64,000 nucleotides of DNA from PWXP01 sp034005525 (GTDB lineage: Bacteria > Planctomycetota > Planctomycetia > Pirellulales > Thermoguttaceae): positions 1 through 64,000 of the forward strand of contig JAVEUP010000001.1 of the NCBI GenBank assembly GCA_034005525.1. Direction: 5' to 3'. Shown piece after piece: positions 34,349 through 43,861 of the stretch. Position 1 is the first letter of the stretch. Every line of letters begins with the position of its first letter. The position numbers and the translations under genes are program-made. Under the pieces are notes generated by a model. That model made no database searches and was not told the DNA's origin. It saw only the letters and a program-made list of their open reading frames with translations.

Positions 34349-37300
34349 CTAATCTTCCAGCACGACAAGCAGATCACCGGCAGCGACGACGCTTCCCGTT
34401 TCGACCAGCACCTCGGCAACGGTCGCATCCCGCGGCGCATAGACTGCCGCCTCCATCTTCATCGCCTCGAGCGACAGGAGTCCGTGCCCCTGCTTCACTT
34501 CGTCTCCCTTGCGCACATTGACCCGGCTCACTTTGCCCGGCATGGATGCGGCCACGTGATGAGGATTGTCGGACTCGGCCTTGGGATGCACGTGCAGATC
34601 GCCCTCGACCGAATGATCGGGCACCCGCACCGACCGCGGCTGGCCGTTGATTTCGAAGAACACCGTGCGGGTGCCGTCTTCGTGAATGTCGCCCGAGGTG
34701 AGGTAACTGACGATCAGCGATCTCCCCGGCTCGACCTCGATGGTGACTTCCTCATTACTCTGAAGCCCGTAGAAGAAGGCGTGTGTGGGAATCACGGAAG
34801 TGTCGCTGAACTTCTCGCGGTGCCCGGCGAAGTCGAGGAAGACTTGCGGATAGAGCAGATAGGAGAGCACGTCACGGTCGGAAGGTTCATCTCCGATCTT
34901 CAGTTGCAGTTCCCGGCGGGTCTTGGTGAAGTCGGCCGGCTCGAGTCTGGCTCCGGGCCGATGGTCGAATCCCTTCAGGCCCGCCGAGTCCAGCACGATT
35001 TTGCGGATCTTCTCAGGCCATCCTTCCCCCGGGCGCCCGAGCATCCCCTGCATCATCTCCACCACGCTCTTTGGGAAACTCAACGGAAGCTTGGAATTGA
35101 GCACATCGTCGGCCGTCAGATTGTTGTGGACCATGAACATGGCCATATCGCCGACCACTTTGCTGGAAGGGGTCACCTTCACGATGTCGCCGAAGAGTTG
35201 GTTGGCGGCGGCATAGGCCTCGCAAACGTCGCGCCAACGGTCGCGCAGCCCGAGGCTGGCGGCCTGCTGCTGGAGGTTGGTGATCTGCCCGCCGGGCATC
35301 TCGTGCTGATAGACTTCGCTGCTGGGCGACTTGATATTCTCTTCAAAGGGATAGTAGCTCTCGCGGACGTCTGCCCAGTAGTTGCTGAGCCGGTCGAGGC
35401 TCTCGAGGGAGACTCCCGTTTCGCGTTCCGTGTGCATCAGGGCCGCCACGACCGAGTTGATGCACGGCTGGCTGGTCATGCCGCTCATGGACGCTACGGC
35501 CCCGTCGGCCACGTCCACACCGGCATCCGCTGCTCGCAGAATGCTGGCTGCGTTCAAGCCGCTGGTGTCGTGGGTGTGGAAGTGGATGGGTACTCCCACT
35601 TCCTGGCGCAAAGCCTTGACCAGTTCATACGCGGCAGGCGGTTTGCACAGCCCGGCCATGTCCTTGATAGCAATGATGTGCGCGCCGAGCGCCTCAAGCT
35701 CTCTGGCCATCTTGAGGTAGTAGTCGAGATTGAACTTGCTGCGCCGGGGATCGAGCATGTCGCCGGTGTAGCAGATGGCGGCTTCACAGATCGATGAGGT
35801 CTCTTCCCGCACCGCCTGCATGGCGATCTTCATGTTCTCGACCCAATTGAGCGAGTCGAAGATGCGGAAGACGTCGATACCCTCGGCCGCACTGGTCCGG
35901 ATAAACTCTCGCACCACGTTGTCCGGGTAGTTGGTGTATCCAACCGCGTTGCTGGCCCGCAGGAGCATCTGGAACGGGATGTTCGGAATCCTCTTTCGGA
36001 GTTGCGCCAGCCGCTGCCAGGGGCACTCTTGAAGAAAGCGCATCGAGGTGTCGAACGTCGCTCCGCCCCACATTTCGAGGCTGAACAGGTCCGGAAGCAG
36101 ATGCGCGACGCAGTCGGCGACCTGGAGCAGGTCGAACGAGCGGAACCGGGTCGCCAGCAGCGACTGGTGCGCATCGCGCATGGTCGTGTCGGTCAACAGA
36201 AGCTTCTTCTGACCGCGGGTCCACTCGGCGAACTTCTCGGGCCCGAGTTCGAGCAGCTTGTCGCGCAGGCCGGCCGGCGGGGGCACCGTTCTGGCGTAAT
36301 CGGGCACGGTTGGCTCGGGCAGCGTCTTCCCGGGATCGACCTTGCCCTTCACGTCCGGCCGTCCGTTGACGATCACCTCTCCCAAATAGGACAGGATTCC
36401 GGCCGAGCGGTCGGGTCGAGGTTTGAAGTGAAACAGCTCCGGCGTGGAATCAATGAACGTGGTTGTGGCATCCCCGGAGAGGAATGTCGGATGCAGGACC
36501 AGGTTGTCGAGGAACGGTATGTTGGTCTTCACCCCGCGGACGCGGAACTCGCGGAGGGCCCGGTCCATGCGGCGGACGGCCTTTTCCAGGGAGCTGCCCC
36601 AGGTCGTCAGCTTGACCAGCAGGGAGTCGAAATACGGCGTGATCACCGCTCCGCTGTACGCCGTGCCGGCATCCAGGCGGATCGCGAATCCACCCGGCGA
36701 GCGATAGTTCGACAACCGGCCATAGTCCGGGATGAAGTGGTTCTCCGGGTCTTCGGTGGTGATGCGGCATTGGAGGGCATAGCCGTTGCTGCGGATATCC
36801 TCCTGGAGCGGCACCGCAGCCGGCTCCTCGTGCATGTCGAATCCCTGGGTGATCAGGATCTGGCTGCGCACGATGTCGATCTCGGTCACCATTTCGGTGA
36901 CGGTGTGTTCCACCTGGACCCGCGGATTCACTTCGATGAAGAAGAACTCCTGCGTATCCAGGTCTACGAGGAATTCAACCGTTCCCGCGCACACGTAGCC
37001 GATCTCGCGGCAGAGCCGGACGGCTGCGTCACAGATGGCTTTCCGCAACTCATACGGCAGGTTAATGCTCGGGGCGACCTCGACCACCTTCTGGTGGCGG
37101 CGCTGCACGGAGCAATCCCGCTCCCACAGGTGGACGAGGTGGCCGTGATGATCGCCGAGGACCTGCACCTCGATGTGCTTGGCCCGCTCGATATAGCGCT
37201 CGATGAAGACGTCGGCCTTCCCGAACGCCGCGCCGGCCTCCCGCTGCGCTTCGGCCAGCTTCTCCTTCAACTCGCCGGGCTTGCGGACCACCCGCATGCC

Positions 37301-37804
37301 GCGGCCGCCGCCGCCGAAGCTGGCCTTCAGGATGAACGGATATCCCACCTTCTCCGCTTCTGCGCGCACTTCGTTCGGGTCGGAAAGGGCCTTGGTTGAA
37401 CCGGGGACCGTCGGGACGCGGGCCTTCGTCGCGATCCGCTTGGCAGCGGTCTTGTCGCCCAGCATGTCGAGATGCTCGGGTCGGGGACCAACGAAGGCGA
37501 TGCCGTGGTCCGCGCACGCACGAGCGAAATCGGGGTTCTCGGACAGGAACCCATAGCCGGGATGAATTGCGTCCACCCCGTGCTGAACTGCGATGTCCAT
37601 CAAGGCCGGGATATTGAGATAGGAGCGAACCGGTTCACCGCCCTGCCTGGGCCCGACGAGGTACGCTTCGTCGGCCTTTAAGCGATGCAGCGAAAAGCGG
37701 TCCTCGTAGCTGTACACCGCAACAGTATTCAGCCCGAGTTCACTGGCCGCGCGGATGACGCGGATGGCGATCTCACTCCGATTCGCAACGAGCAGTTTCT
37801 TCAT
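34349..37804 (-). CDS. pyc: Pyruvate carboxylase
   Basis: A 1151-residue single-chain enzyme that carboxylates pyruvate to oxaloacetate (anaplerosis). Biotin carboxylase domain, about 1-450: GYGFLSENPDFA, the ATP loop FGGGGRGMRVV and NPRVQVEHTVTE. Carboxyltransferase domain, about 530-815: LLTDTTMRDAHQSLLATR, FSLEMWGGATFDTSMRFL, and AIKDMAGLCKP with the metal-bound lysine, then HFHTHDTSG. C-terminal biotin carrier: EAMKMEAAV with biotinyl lysine 1116. The length is typical of the alpha4 form. It is the first gene of a pyc-birA pair. Confidence 0.96.
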   Translation of the reverse strand: MKKLLVANRSEIAIRVIRAASELGLNTVAVYSYEDRFSLHRLKADEAYLVGPRQGGEPVRSYLNIPALMDIAVQHGVDAIHPGYGFLSENPDFARACADHGIAFVGPRPEHLDMLGDKTAAKRIATKARVPTVPGSTKALSDPNEVRAEAEKVGYPFILKASFGGGGRGMRVVRKPGELKEKLAEAQREAGAAFGKADVFIERYIERAKHIEVQVLGDHHGHLVHLWERDCSVQRRHQKVVEVAPSINLPYELRKAICDAAVRLCREIGYVCAGTVEFLVDLDTQEFFFIEVNPRVQVEHTVTEMVTEIDIVRSQILITQGFDMHEEPAAVPLQEDIRSNGYALQCRITTEDPENHFIPDYGRLSNYRSPGGFAIRLDAGTAYSGAVITPYFDSLLVKLTTWGSSLEKAVRRMDRALREFRVRGVKTNIPFLDNLVLHPTFLSGDATTTFIDSTPELFHFKPRPDRSAGILSYLGEVIVNGRPDVKGKVDPGKTLPEPTVPDYARTVPPPAGLRDKLLELGPEKFAEWTRGQKKLLLTDTTMRDAHQSLLATRFRSFDLLQVADCVAHLLPDLFSLEMWGGATFDTSMRFLQECPWQRLAQLRKRIPNIPFQMLLRASNAVGYTNYPDNVVREFIRTSAAEGIDVFRIFDSLNWVENMKIAMQAVREETSSICEAAICYTGDMLDPRRSKFNLDYYLKMARELEALGAHIIAIKDMAGLCKPPAAYELVKALRQEVGVPIHFHTHDTSGLNAASILRAADAGVDVADGAVASMSGMTSQPCINSVVAALMHTERETGVSLESLDRLSNYWADVRESYYPFEENIKSPSSEVYQHEMPGGQITNLQQQAASLGLRDRWRDVCEAYAAANQLFGDIVKVTPSSKVVGDMAMFMVHNNLTADDVLNSKLPLSFPKSVVEMMQGMLGRPGEGWPEKIRKIVLDSAGLKGFDHRPGARLEPADFTKTRRELQLKIGDEPSDRDVLSYLLYPQVFLDFAGHREKFSDTSVIPTHAFFYGLQSNEEVTIEVEPGRSLIVSYLTSGDIHEDGTRTVFFEINGQPRSVRVPDHSVEGDLHVHPKAESDNPHHVAASMPGKVSRVNVRKGDEVKQGHGLLSLEAMKMEAAVYAPRDATVAEVLVETGSVVAAGDLLVVLED

Positions 37805-37944
37805 TGTGTATGCCGGTTCTTTTCAAACAGAAACATTCTAATACTAAGCCATTTTCGCTCCCGAGCAACCCACCCGTCCGGCTATTGCCCGACCTAGGCC
37901 ATTCTTCAGGGCCCGTCGATTCAGAGCAGTGCAGAACCTCCACG

Positions 37945-38376
37945 TCAAGGTGGCGCTGCCCCCGCTGCCTGCGACTGGCGGGGCAAACGGGGTTCGGAGA
38001 GCGTGGAGACTGTCCCGCTCCGGTGCCGTGAGTCCTCGGCTCGCTGCAGCAACTCGAAGTCGACCAGGGCGTAGACGAGGCGGCCATGACGCGTGAGAAG
38101 CCGCCCGTCGCGACGTTGCCGGAGGATGATGTGCGCCGGTTTGATGTCGAGGATCCGGAAACCCTTGGCGGCCAGGTCCTGGATTACCTCGACCACGAGG
38201 GTGGCGGCCTGATGAGCCGAGACCCCCTCACATGGGGTTTGCCACAAGCCGGGCGGACTTCCGAGGATGCCGGGAACCAGGTGCGCCTCGGCCGCCGGCG
38301 ATGTGTCACAGGTGGCTGCAAGGTCGCTCGCCTCGGTGATGGGGGCGCTGTGTTGTTTGATCTTCGTGTCGTTCAC
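37945..38376 (-). CDS. Truncated kinase-like protein of unknown function
   Basis: A 143-residue frame with a GTG start preceded at optimal distance by GGGGGAGG. The middle reads ATLVVEVIQDLAAKGFRILD, IKPAHIILR, RDGRLLTRHGRLVYALVDFE, which resembles the catalytic-loop to activation-loop part of a protein-kinase-like family seen in planctomycetes and verrucomicrobia (a K-P-x-H-I-I-L-R loop and a V-D-F-E in place of DFG). The N-lobe is absent and the C-terminus (SEPRLPRQSQAAGAAPP) looks non-homologous, so this may be a remnant or minimal version. It is divergent from the LysR gene. Confidence 0.45.
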   Translation of the reverse strand: MNDTKIKQHSAPITEASDLAATCDTSPAAEAHLVPGILGSPPGLWQTPCEGVSAHQAATLVVEVIQDLAAKGFRILDIKPAHIILRQRRDGRLLTRHGRLVYALVDFELLQRAEDSRHRSGTVSTLSEPRLPRQSQAAGAAPP

Positions 38377-38482
38377 AGTGCCTCCCCCAAGGTGATGCGC
38401 GTGGGCGTGTAACCGATGGATTCGGATTGCCGTCCATGCGGCTGCGACTCGGATCTTCCATTTATAGCCTCCGGCCGGACAA

Positions 38483-38511
38483 TTGACAATTTGAATAACT
38501 GTGGTTGATAT
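38483..38511 (+). promoter_or_regulatory. Possible promoter/operator of the LysR gene
   Basis: TTGACA at 38483-38488 and an AT-rich stretch TGATAT (38506-38511) 17 bp later. The 163-bp divergent spacer between the kinase-like gene and the LysR gene is AT-rich (GTTAACTATAC near 38521), as expected for LysR autoregulatory sites. Confidence 0.4.
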
Positions 38512-38539
38512 ATACGACAAAGTTAACTATACTGGCGGT

Positions 38540-39448
38540 ATGGAATGCCTCAACTTCCACCACCTGCGCTACTTCTGGACCGTGGCGCGCGAGGGAAGTA
38601 TCCGGCGGGCGTGCGAGAAGCTGCTGGTGAGTCAACCCACGGTAAGCACGCAGATGCGCCAGCTTGAGAAATCGCTGGGCGAGAAGCTCTTCGCCCGCGT
38701 CGGACGGAACCTGGTGCTTACCGACGCCGGCCGGACCGTCTATCGCTATGCGGACGAGATTTTCGCACTGGGCCAGCAGATTCCCGATGCGATACGCGGG
38801 AAGTCGTCGCTGCACGAGCTTAAGCTGGTGGTTGGCGTGGCCGACGTGCTCTCGAAACTGATCGCGTACCGGCTGCTGGAACCGGCGCTCCGCCTTTCCG
38901 AGCCGGTCTACTTCATCTGCCGCGACGGAAGAGCCGAGGATTTGCTGGCCGATCTGGCCGTCCACCGGCTGGATCTGGTGCTGTCGGATGCGCCGGTCAC
39001 GCCTACGATTCACGTGCGCGCGTTCAACCACCTGCTGGGCGAGTGCGGCATCTCGATCTGCGGGACGGCTGTGCTTGCCAAACGCTACCGCCGCAATTTC
39101 CCGCAGTCGCTTGACGGCGCCCCAATGCTCCTGCCCGCGGAGAATACGACGCTTCGGCAGGTGCTGGAGCAGTGGTTCCACGCGGAAGCGATCCGGCCAG
39201 CGGCCGTGGCGGAGTTCGAGGACAGTTCGCTGCTGAAGGTGTTTGGCCAGGCAGGGCTCGGTCTGTTTCCCGTGCCCACGGCTATTGAAGACGAGGTTCA
39301 GCGGCAATACCGCGTTCGCATTGCCGGCCGCATCGAGTCGGCCAGGACCCAGTTCTACGCCATATCGACGGAACGGAAGCTGCGTCATCCCGCGGTAAAG
39401 GCGATCTCCGAAGCGGCCAAAGACGGCCTTTTCGCAGGGACGGGTTGA
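38540..39448 (+). CDS. LysR-family regulator, NhaR-like
   Basis: A 302-residue LysR-type regulator. The N-terminus MECLNFHHLRYFWTVAREGSI is the NhaR-style opening (N-H-L-Y-Y-F-W), and the winged helix-turn-helix follows (RRACEKLLVSQPTVSTQMRQLEKSLGEKLF). Residues 85-300 form the periplasmic-binding-like effector domain. NhaR in enterobacteria senses Na+ and controls antiporters and adhesin synthesis; here no antiporter is adjacent, so the target and ligand are open. The start at 38540 avoids a 13-residue non-family extension. Confidence 0.88.
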   Translation: MECLNFHHLRYFWTVAREGSIRRACEKLLVSQPTVSTQMRQLEKSLGEKLFARVGRNLVLTDAGRTVYRYADEIFALGQQIPDAIRGKSSLHELKLVVGVADVLSKLIAYRLLEPALRLSEPVYFICRDGRAEDLLADLAVHRLDLVLSDAPVTPTIHVRAFNHLLGECGISICGTAVLAKRYRRNFPQSLDGAPMLLPAENTTLRQVLEQWFHAEAIRPAAVAEFEDSSLLKVFGQAGLGLFPVPTAIEDEVQRQYRVRIAGRIESARTQFYAISTERKLRHPAVKAISEAAKDGLFAGTG

Positions 39449-39611
39449 ACCGCGACCGGGTGCCTGGCGACGGAGGCAGATTCCGGGAGTCCGGTCGCCG
39501 GAGTCTCGCCCGGCAGACTTCACGGGAAGACATTTTCGCATACAGGCCGTCGTGCTCCTCTGCGAACACAATGAAAGACCCTAACAGCCCCGGAAAACAA
39601 GGAAAAAGGTA

Positions 39612-41957
39612 ATGATGCGGTCAGGAAGGTTGTCCGGAGTATTGCCGGCGGCGCTGGCCCTGTGGACCCTGGCAGCGTCCGCCGAGACCTACTACGTTGC
39701 TCCCAGCGGAAGCGATACAAACTCCGGATCCAGATCGGAACCGTTCAGAAGCATCGCAAGGGCCCGCGACGCTGTTCGTGCAGACGGGAGGCCGGGAAAC
39801 GTCATCCTGCGAGCCGGCATCCACTATCTGCACGAAACCCTGGTACTGTCAGCCGAAGACTCGGGAACCACGCTTGCGGCAGAGGAAGATGCGAAAGTGG
39901 TCCTCAGCGGCGGTCTGGAGCTGTCCTTGAACTGGACGCCCAGCAAAGAAGGCGTCCTGAAGGCCAAGACGCCGGCCGGAACGGCCTTTGACCAGTTATT
40001 CGTCAACGGCCAGCGCCAGCACATGGCGCGCTACCCGAACCGCGATCCCGACAGCAACAAGCCCTACAGCGGCTGCGCTGCCGATGCGTTCAGTCCCGAA
40101 CGCGCCGCGCGTTGGGCCGATCCCGCCGGCGGCTACATCCACGCGTTGCACTCCGCGCACTGGGGCGGCTTCCACTACCGCATCACCGGCAAGAAGGAGA
40201 ACAACGAGGTTATCTACGAGGGAGGATGGCAGAACAACCGCCGGATGGGCATGCACCAACATGACCGCATGGTGGAGAACATTCTCGAGGAACTCGACGC
40301 GCCCAGCGAGTGGTACCACGACGCCACAACGCAGACGCTCTACTTCTTTCCACCCGAGGGGCTCGATGCAAAGTCGGCCAGGTACGAAATCGCGCGACTG
40401 GATCACCTGGTCGAAATCAAGGGCACGAAAGAGATGCCGGCCCGGGAGATCGTCCTGAAGAACATCGTCTTTCGCCACGCCAATCGGACGTTCATGAAGA
40501 CGATGGAGCCCCTGCTGCGCAGCGACTGGACCATCTACCGAGGCGGCGCAGTCCTCATCCAGAACGCTGAGGACTGCTCCCTTCTCGATTGCGAGTTCGA
40601 TCAGCTCGGCGGCAACGGCGTGTTCGTCAACAAACACAATCGACGTATTGCCGTCAAGGGTTGCTATTTCCACGGAATCGGCGCCAGCGCCGTTTGTTTC
40701 GTTGGCGACCCGGATTCCGTCCGCAACCCCCTCTTCGAATACAGCCAGACCCAGCACTACAAGGACACCGACACACAGCCCGGGCCCAAAACCGATGACT
40801 ACCCGTCCGACTGCATTGTCGAGGACTGCCTGATTCACACCGTCAGCGTGGTCGAAAAGCAGGCTGCCGGCGTACAGGTCTCCATGTCGAAGCGGATTAC
40901 TATTCGTCACTGCTCCGTCTACGACACCGGCCGCGCCGGCATCAACATCAGCGAGGGCACGTTCGGCGGCCATCTCATCGAGTTCTGCGACGTGTTCGAC
41001 ACCGTCCGCGAAACCGGCGACCACGGCAGCTTCAACTCCTGGGGACGCGACCGCTTCTGGAATCTTCAAGGAGCCCCGGCTGAGAAGCTGCCCGATCTCG
41101 CCTTGCTCGATACCGAGAAGACCGTCATACGCAACAGCCGGTGGCGCTGCGATCGCGGGTGGGATATCGATCTGGATGACGGGTCGTCCAACTACGAGAT
41201 CTACAATAATCTCATGCTCAACGGGGGGCTGAAGCTGCGAGAGGGCTTCCACCGCACGGTCTACAACAACATCGCTGTCAACAACGGCCTGCACCCGCAC
41301 GTCTGGTACCCCGACAGTCACGATCGAGTCTACAACAACATTTGGCTGGATGCGGCAAGACCGATCCGAATGCCCGCTGGCAAATGGGGCATCGAGGTCG
41401 ATCGGAACCTGTTCGTCCGCGAAGAGGACCGGGAGAAGAACCTGAACTACTTGGTGGATGTGAATTCCATCGTCGGAGATCCCGTGTTCGTTGATCCGGC
41501 GACGGGGGATTACCGGGTCGAACCGCAGTCGCCGGCACTGAAGCTCGGCTTCAAGAACTTCCCGATGGACCGGTTCGGCGTCCGGCGACCCGCGCTGAAA
41601 GCCATCGCCAAGACTCCCCCGCTGCCGGTGCCGGAGATTCCGGATGACATCAAAGGCGGTGTTCGTGCGGAACCGCCGAAGACAGCCGAATGGATGGGCG
41701 CCACCATCAGGGCATTGGAAGGCCAGGAGTACTCAGCATTCGGAGTCGCCAGGGAAGACAGAGGCATTCACCTCGTGGAAGTTCCGCAAGGATCGGACGC
41801 GGCGAAGGCGGGCCTGAAGAAGGATGATCTGATTCAGTCGATCAACAAGCATCCGGTCAGGACGAACGCCGATCTGGCTGTCGCGACGAAACATGCCGAC
41901 AAGCCATTCACGGTCGGGTACGTGCGCGCCCCGGTTTGCGGCTGTTTGTTGGGCTGA
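39612..41957 (+). CDS. Secreted right-handed beta-helix protein with C-terminal PDZ domain
   Basis: A 781-codon protein with a signal peptide (LSGVLPAALALWTLAASA) followed by TYYVAPSGSDTNSGS, the usual opening of beta-helix polysaccharide lyase/hydrolase-like proteins. The helix occupies about 30-650 (repeated turns such as ENCxLLDCEFDQLGGNGVFV and NNLMLNGGLKL). Residues about 695-770 form a PDZ-like domain (GIHLVEVPQGSDAAKAGLKKDDLIQSINKH). The last residues (RAPVCGCLLG) are not PDZ-like: the stop codon lies within sequence antisense to the remnant start of a third array gene, so the true C-terminus has been cut. It probably binds or cleaves polysaccharide outside the cell. Confidence 0.8.
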   Translation: MMRSGRLSGVLPAALALWTLAASAETYYVAPSGSDTNSGSRSEPFRSIARARDAVRADGRPGNVILRAGIHYLHETLVLSAEDSGTTLAAEEDAKVVLSGGLELSLNWTPSKEGVLKAKTPAGTAFDQLFVNGQRQHMARYPNRDPDSNKPYSGCAADAFSPERAARWADPAGGYIHALHSAHWGGFHYRITGKKENNEVIYEGGWQNNRRMGMHQHDRMVENILEELDAPSEWYHDATTQTLYFFPPEGLDAKSARYEIARLDHLVEIKGTKEMPAREIVLKNIVFRHANRTFMKTMEPLLRSDWTIYRGGAVLIQNAEDCSLLDCEFDQLGGNGVFVNKHNRRIAVKGCYFHGIGASAVCFVGDPDSVRNPLFEYSQTQHYKDTDTQPGPKTDDYPSDCIVEDCLIHTVSVVEKQAAGVQVSMSKRITIRHCSVYDTGRAGINISEGTFGGHLIEFCDVFDTVRETGDHGSFNSWGRDRFWNLQGAPAEKLPDLALLDTEKTVIRNSRWRCDRGWDIDLDDGSSNYEIYNNLMLNGGLKLREGFHRTVYNNIAVNNGLHPHVWYPDSHDRVYNNIWLDAARPIRMPAGKWGIEVDRNLFVREEDREKNLNYLVDVNSIVGDPVFVDPATGDYRVEPQSPALKLGFKNFPMDRFGVRRPALKAIAKTPPLPVPEIPDDIKGGVRAEPPKTAEWMGATIRALEGQEYSAFGVAREDRGIHLVEVPQGSDAAKAGLKKDDLIQSINKHPVRTNADLAVATKHADKPFTVGYVRAPVCGCLLG

Positions 41958-41995
41958 GTGGTCTCCGCACTATCGACAGACGCTGCCTGTGCCAT
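41950..41995 (-). pseudogene. 5' stub of a third array-gene copy
   Basis: On the minus strand it begins ATG with GGAG upstream and encodes MAQAASVDSAETTQP, matching the starts of the two complete array genes (MAQ... in one, DSAETTQP in the other). The 25 bp covering DSAETTQP are identical to the start of the gene at 45472, and the upstream spacer (41996-42119) resembles that between the two complete genes. Everything after about residue 16 is gone, replaced by the 3' end of the beta-helix gene. Confidence 0.8.
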
Positions 41996-42119
41996 GATGA
42001 CGTCACTCCATACTAAGCGATTGGGGTTGTATTAGGGCGGGCTCTTCCCGCTGTACCGTGCTGAATGTTATTGGAAGGCGGCCAATGCCAGGCCCGTCAG
42101 ATATTCGGCCGGGTCACGA

Positions 42120-43736
42120 TCACAAGGCGAAGTCGTCTTCGGTAGCGACTTTGCGGTAGATGGGCATGTGCCGGTAGTACACCTCGAGCATCATTGTGGC
42201 CATTGCGGTAATATAGTGGCGGCCGCCGCGTTCGCCGTGGCCGTCGCCCTTGAAGTACCAGCTTCCCGCCTCGTGCCCCTGTTTTACCTGCGAATTGACC
42301 AGCCAATCGTGCATCTGGCTGTTCCACTTCTTCCAGACGTCGCCCTCCCAGTGCCGGGCGACCTGGGTCGCATAGTAGTTATAGTACATTGCGCCGGCGG
42401 TGGAAACACCCTTATTGCTGACCCATTCCACTCCGCGTTGCAGGGCCGGGTTGTCCTTGTTCCAGCCCAGGTACATGCGGCACAACAGCCCGATGGACGT
42501 GGTCGCTGGCCCCGATCCGGGGCCGGTGTATCCATAGTTGGCACCGCTATTGGCCTGGACGCTGTCGAGAAACAGCGACGCCTTCTTAATGACCTCGGGC
42601 GGCACCTGGAGGTACGACATGTGCGCGCTCTTCAGCGCCATCAATTGCCAGCCCACCACCGACGTATCGCCCGCCTGGCGCGGCGAATACCGCCATCCGC
42701 CGCCGACCGGATCCTGGGCGTAGCAAATGAAGTTCACCACCGCTTGGGCCGGCTGAAGCAGGGCACGGTCCTGCGTCATGCCGTAGGCTTCCGTCAATGC
42801 AATTGCGGCCAGCCCGTGCGAGTACATGCTCCCGCCGCCTTCGTGGAAGGAGCCACCCTGGTTGCTCAGCTTCATGTTGTTGATCAGGAAGTACAAGCCT
42901 GCCTGGACGTTCTGCTTATGCTTGCCCGTCCGGTGCGTTTGGCCCGCGCCCAAGAAGGGCAGCAGCGCCATGGCCGTGGCGCCGTTGCGGGCGTCGCGTA
43001 AACTGCCAGGGTTGCCGCACTGCCCTTTGCACGATGGGGCCAAGGTGTGGTCGAAACTCCAACTGCCGTCGGGCAACTGGTGGTTGGCGAACCATTGCAA
43101 GGCCAGCGCGACGGCCGCTTCACTGGCGCCGCTGCCGCCCGCCTGGGCCACCAGCTTGCCGCGGTTGGGACCGGAACGCCCGCCCAAACCCTCGCCCTCC
43201 AGCGCCCCGAGCTGCGCCAGCATGTCGCTCCGCGGAGCGTGTTGGATGCCGAAGTCGCTCAACTCGATCGCCATCTGCGCCGGGTCCATGTCTTCATTCG
43301 GCGAAAGGTCCAGTTGCTCCGTCTCCATCTCGACGTCAACCGCCACGACCTCGGTCGAAAGGTCCAAGGGCTGGTCCAGCAACTCGTCGTCCAGGTCGTC
43401 CAACTCGTCGAACGTATCTTCCTCGCCCGGCGTGATCGTCAGCAGCCGGTTGTCGTCCGGTCTGCCGTCGCCGACGTAGATCATTGCCAGCACGAGCATG
43501 ACGACCATGTGGAAGATCAGGCTGACCAGCCAACTCGGGGTCTGCTTGATGGCGTTGCGCATCCAGATGCCCAGCGCGCCGACCTCCTTGCGTTCCTCCA
43601 GTTCCTCGCGCACTCCGACGGCGTGGGTGCCGCGCACCTCGTGAACCTGATCCGTGGCGGTCCCCGTTGCGGCCGGTGTGGGATTCGCTGCTGGCTTGGC
43701 CGATTCGGTGCTGTCGGCGGGCGCTGTCTGTGCCAT
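42120..43736 (-). CDS. Membrane-anchored prenyltransferase/squalene-cyclase-fold protein, copy B
   Basis: 538 residues. The N-terminal cytoplasmic part (about 1-65) is followed by one membrane helix (WLVSLIFHMVVMLVLAMIYVG), an acidic linker (FDELDDLDDELLDQPLDL) and, from about 205, an alpha/alpha toroid with repeats such as ALQWFANHQLPDGSWSFDH, GLYFLINNM, GGGWRYSPRQAGDTSVVGWQ and GNYGYTGPGSGPATTSIGLL. This is the prenyltransferase/squalene oxidase repeat fold, but no DxDD or zinc-binding catalytic set was seen, so terpene chemistry is doubtful. Such anchored toroids are frequent in planctomycetes with unknown role. It is nearly identical to copy C upstream, including leader and downstream spacer. 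Confidence 0.82.
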   Translation of the reverse strand: MAQTAPADSTESAKPAANPTPAATGTATDQVHEVRGTHAVGVREELEERKEVGALGIWMRNAIKQTPSWLVSLIFHMVVMLVLAMIYVGDGRPDDNRLLTITPGEEDTFDELDDLDDELLDQPLDLSTEVVAVDVEMETEQLDLSPNEDMDPAQMAIELSDFGIQHAPRSDMLAQLGALEGEGLGGRSGPNRGKLVAQAGGSGASEAAVALALQWFANHQLPDGSWSFDHTLAPSCKGQCGNPGSLRDARNGATAMALLPFLGAGQTHRTGKHKQNVQAGLYFLINNMKLSNQGGSFHEGGGSMYSHGLAAIALTEAYGMTQDRALLQPAQAVVNFICYAQDPVGGGWRYSPRQAGDTSVVGWQLMALKSAHMSYLQVPPEVIKKASLFLDSVQANSGANYGYTGPGSGPATTSIGLLCRMYLGWNKDNPALQRGVEWVSNKGVSTAGAMYYNYYATQVARHWEGDVWKKWNSQMHDWLVNSQVKQGHEAGSWYFKGDGHGERGGRHYITAMATMMLEVYYRHMPIYRKVATEDDFAL

Positions 43737-43861
43737 GATTGCATCACTCCATGCTCAAGGCTTCGAGTTCCAGTGGGGCGGGCTCTTTCCACCGCACCTT
43801 GCTGAACGCTATTGGAGAACGGTCAATGACAGGCCCCTTCAGATATCTGGCCCGGTCTCGA

